This document shows positions 6,953 through 7,081 of a stretch of 7,081 nucleotides of DNA, piece after piece. This DNA comes from CBDTTW01 sp965363675 (GTDB lineage: Bacteria; Bacteroidota; Rhodothermia; Rhodothermales; DASSAV01): contig CBDTTW010000156.1 in NCBI GenBank assembly GCA_965363675.1, positions 1 through 7,081 on the forward strand. Direction: 5' to 3'. Positions within the stretch are counted from its first letter, which is position 1, and the number at the start of each line of letters is the position of its first letter. The notes under the pieces were generated by a model. That model was not told where the DNA came from, did not search any database, and saw only the letters and a program-made list of their open reading frames with translations. Position numbers and translations under genes: made by a program.

Positions 6953-7081
6953 CTTCAGTTCTTATATAGCGCGGCGGAGTTGGGCCGCACTATGGCCGGA
7001 GGGTTACATCGAGCCCAGCTTTCCAGCCCCTGGCACGACCTCGCCTGACAGGAGCGCGGCCACCGCAACGCTCCGGTAATC
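6951..7081. mobile_element. Candidate end of an inserted mobile element, family unproven
   Basis: The sequence changes character where the metalloenzyme frame breaks: GC falls to 63% (83 of 131 bases). The segment carries several hairpins in a row: 6966-6993, CCAG-CCC-CTGG at 7023-7033, and GGAGCG/CGCTCC with an inner CGG/CCG at 7051-7074. A CCGGAG (6996-7001) can also pair at long range with CTCCGG (7071-7076). This fits a structured non-coding end of an insertion sequence, for example an IS110-type bridge RNA region. The evidence for that family is only architectural, since no transposase, flanking duplication or second end is visible. Alternatively the minus strand could hold the last 25 codons of an element gene, ending at TAA 7004-7006. 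The window edge cuts the element. Confidence 0.35.
6966..6993 (+). ncRNA. Strong stem-loop at the start of the inserted segment
   Basis: ATAGCGCGGC (6966-6975) pairs with GCCGCACTAT (6984-6993) at nine of ten positions, with one C-A mismatch, around the loop GGAGTTGG. It begins about 15 bases after the apparent junction. A 10-pair stem with an 8-base loop resembles the 5' stem-loop of the IS621 bridge RNA as I remember it, which suggests but does not prove a structured transcript. If the element reads the other way, the same structure would lie just downstream of a gene and could be an end or terminator hairpin, though no T-tract follows. Strand is therefore tentative. Confidence 0.4.

Noticed and set aside
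6953..7081. One-base frameshift as the cause of the short metalloenzyme frame
   Set aside because: The other forward frames give no sequence resembling the next part of the family, so restoring one base would not rebuild the protein.
7004..7081. Minus-strand partial gene ending at TAA 7004-7006 (25 codons, open to the window edge)
   Set aside because: All three minus-strand frames are open for much of this stretch, the residues match no transposase that I recognise, and 25 codons are too few to decide. It is kept only as an alternative reading of the tail.

Overview
This is a very GC-rich bacterial window of chromosomal, mostly housekeeping type. The MutS ATPase carries the P-loop form GPNMAGKS followed by ILRQTALIVL, which I associate with Bacteroidota/Rhodothermota. 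Combined with the high GC, this points to a Rhodothermales-like organism. That placement is an inference from one gene and base composition, not a proven assignment.

Layout. Five genes lie on the minus strand and read leftwards from about 5790. They are mutS (mismatch repair), a small secreted protein of unknown function, a gamma-class carbonic anhydrase-like hexapeptide-repeat protein, a diacylglycerol/sphingosine-kinase-type lipid kinase, and the N-terminal half of purD (purine synthesis), which runs off the left edge. Gaps of 154, 131, 95 and 49 bases separate them. They are co-directional but not tightly packed, and their functions are unrelated, so they need not form one operon. A hairpin with a short T-tract overlaps the lipid kinase stop codon and may end that transcript before purD.

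Divergently, on the plus strand from 5913, lies a degenerate DprA/Smf-like gene. Two bases after its stop begins a gene of the alkaline-phosphatase/phosphoglycerate-mutase metalloenzyme superfamily. The 122-base divergent spacer between mutS and the dprA-like gene holds a perfect 15-bp all-GC inverted repeat with a 10-base loop.

The right-hand end is the oddest part. The metalloenzyme reading frame loses family resemblance after about 50 codons and stops at 6952. From about 6951 to the window edge the DNA is visibly less GC-rich (63% by count) and folds into consecutive hairpins. The first is a 10-pair stem with one mismatch and an 8-base loop. This looks like the end of an inserted mobile element that broke the metalloenzyme gene. 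A structured non-coding end of the IS110/bridge-RNA type is one possibility, but no transposase is visible, so the family is unproven. An assembly join is the main competing explanation. Apart from that tail, no CRISPR array, rRNA, tRNA or complete mobile element was seen.
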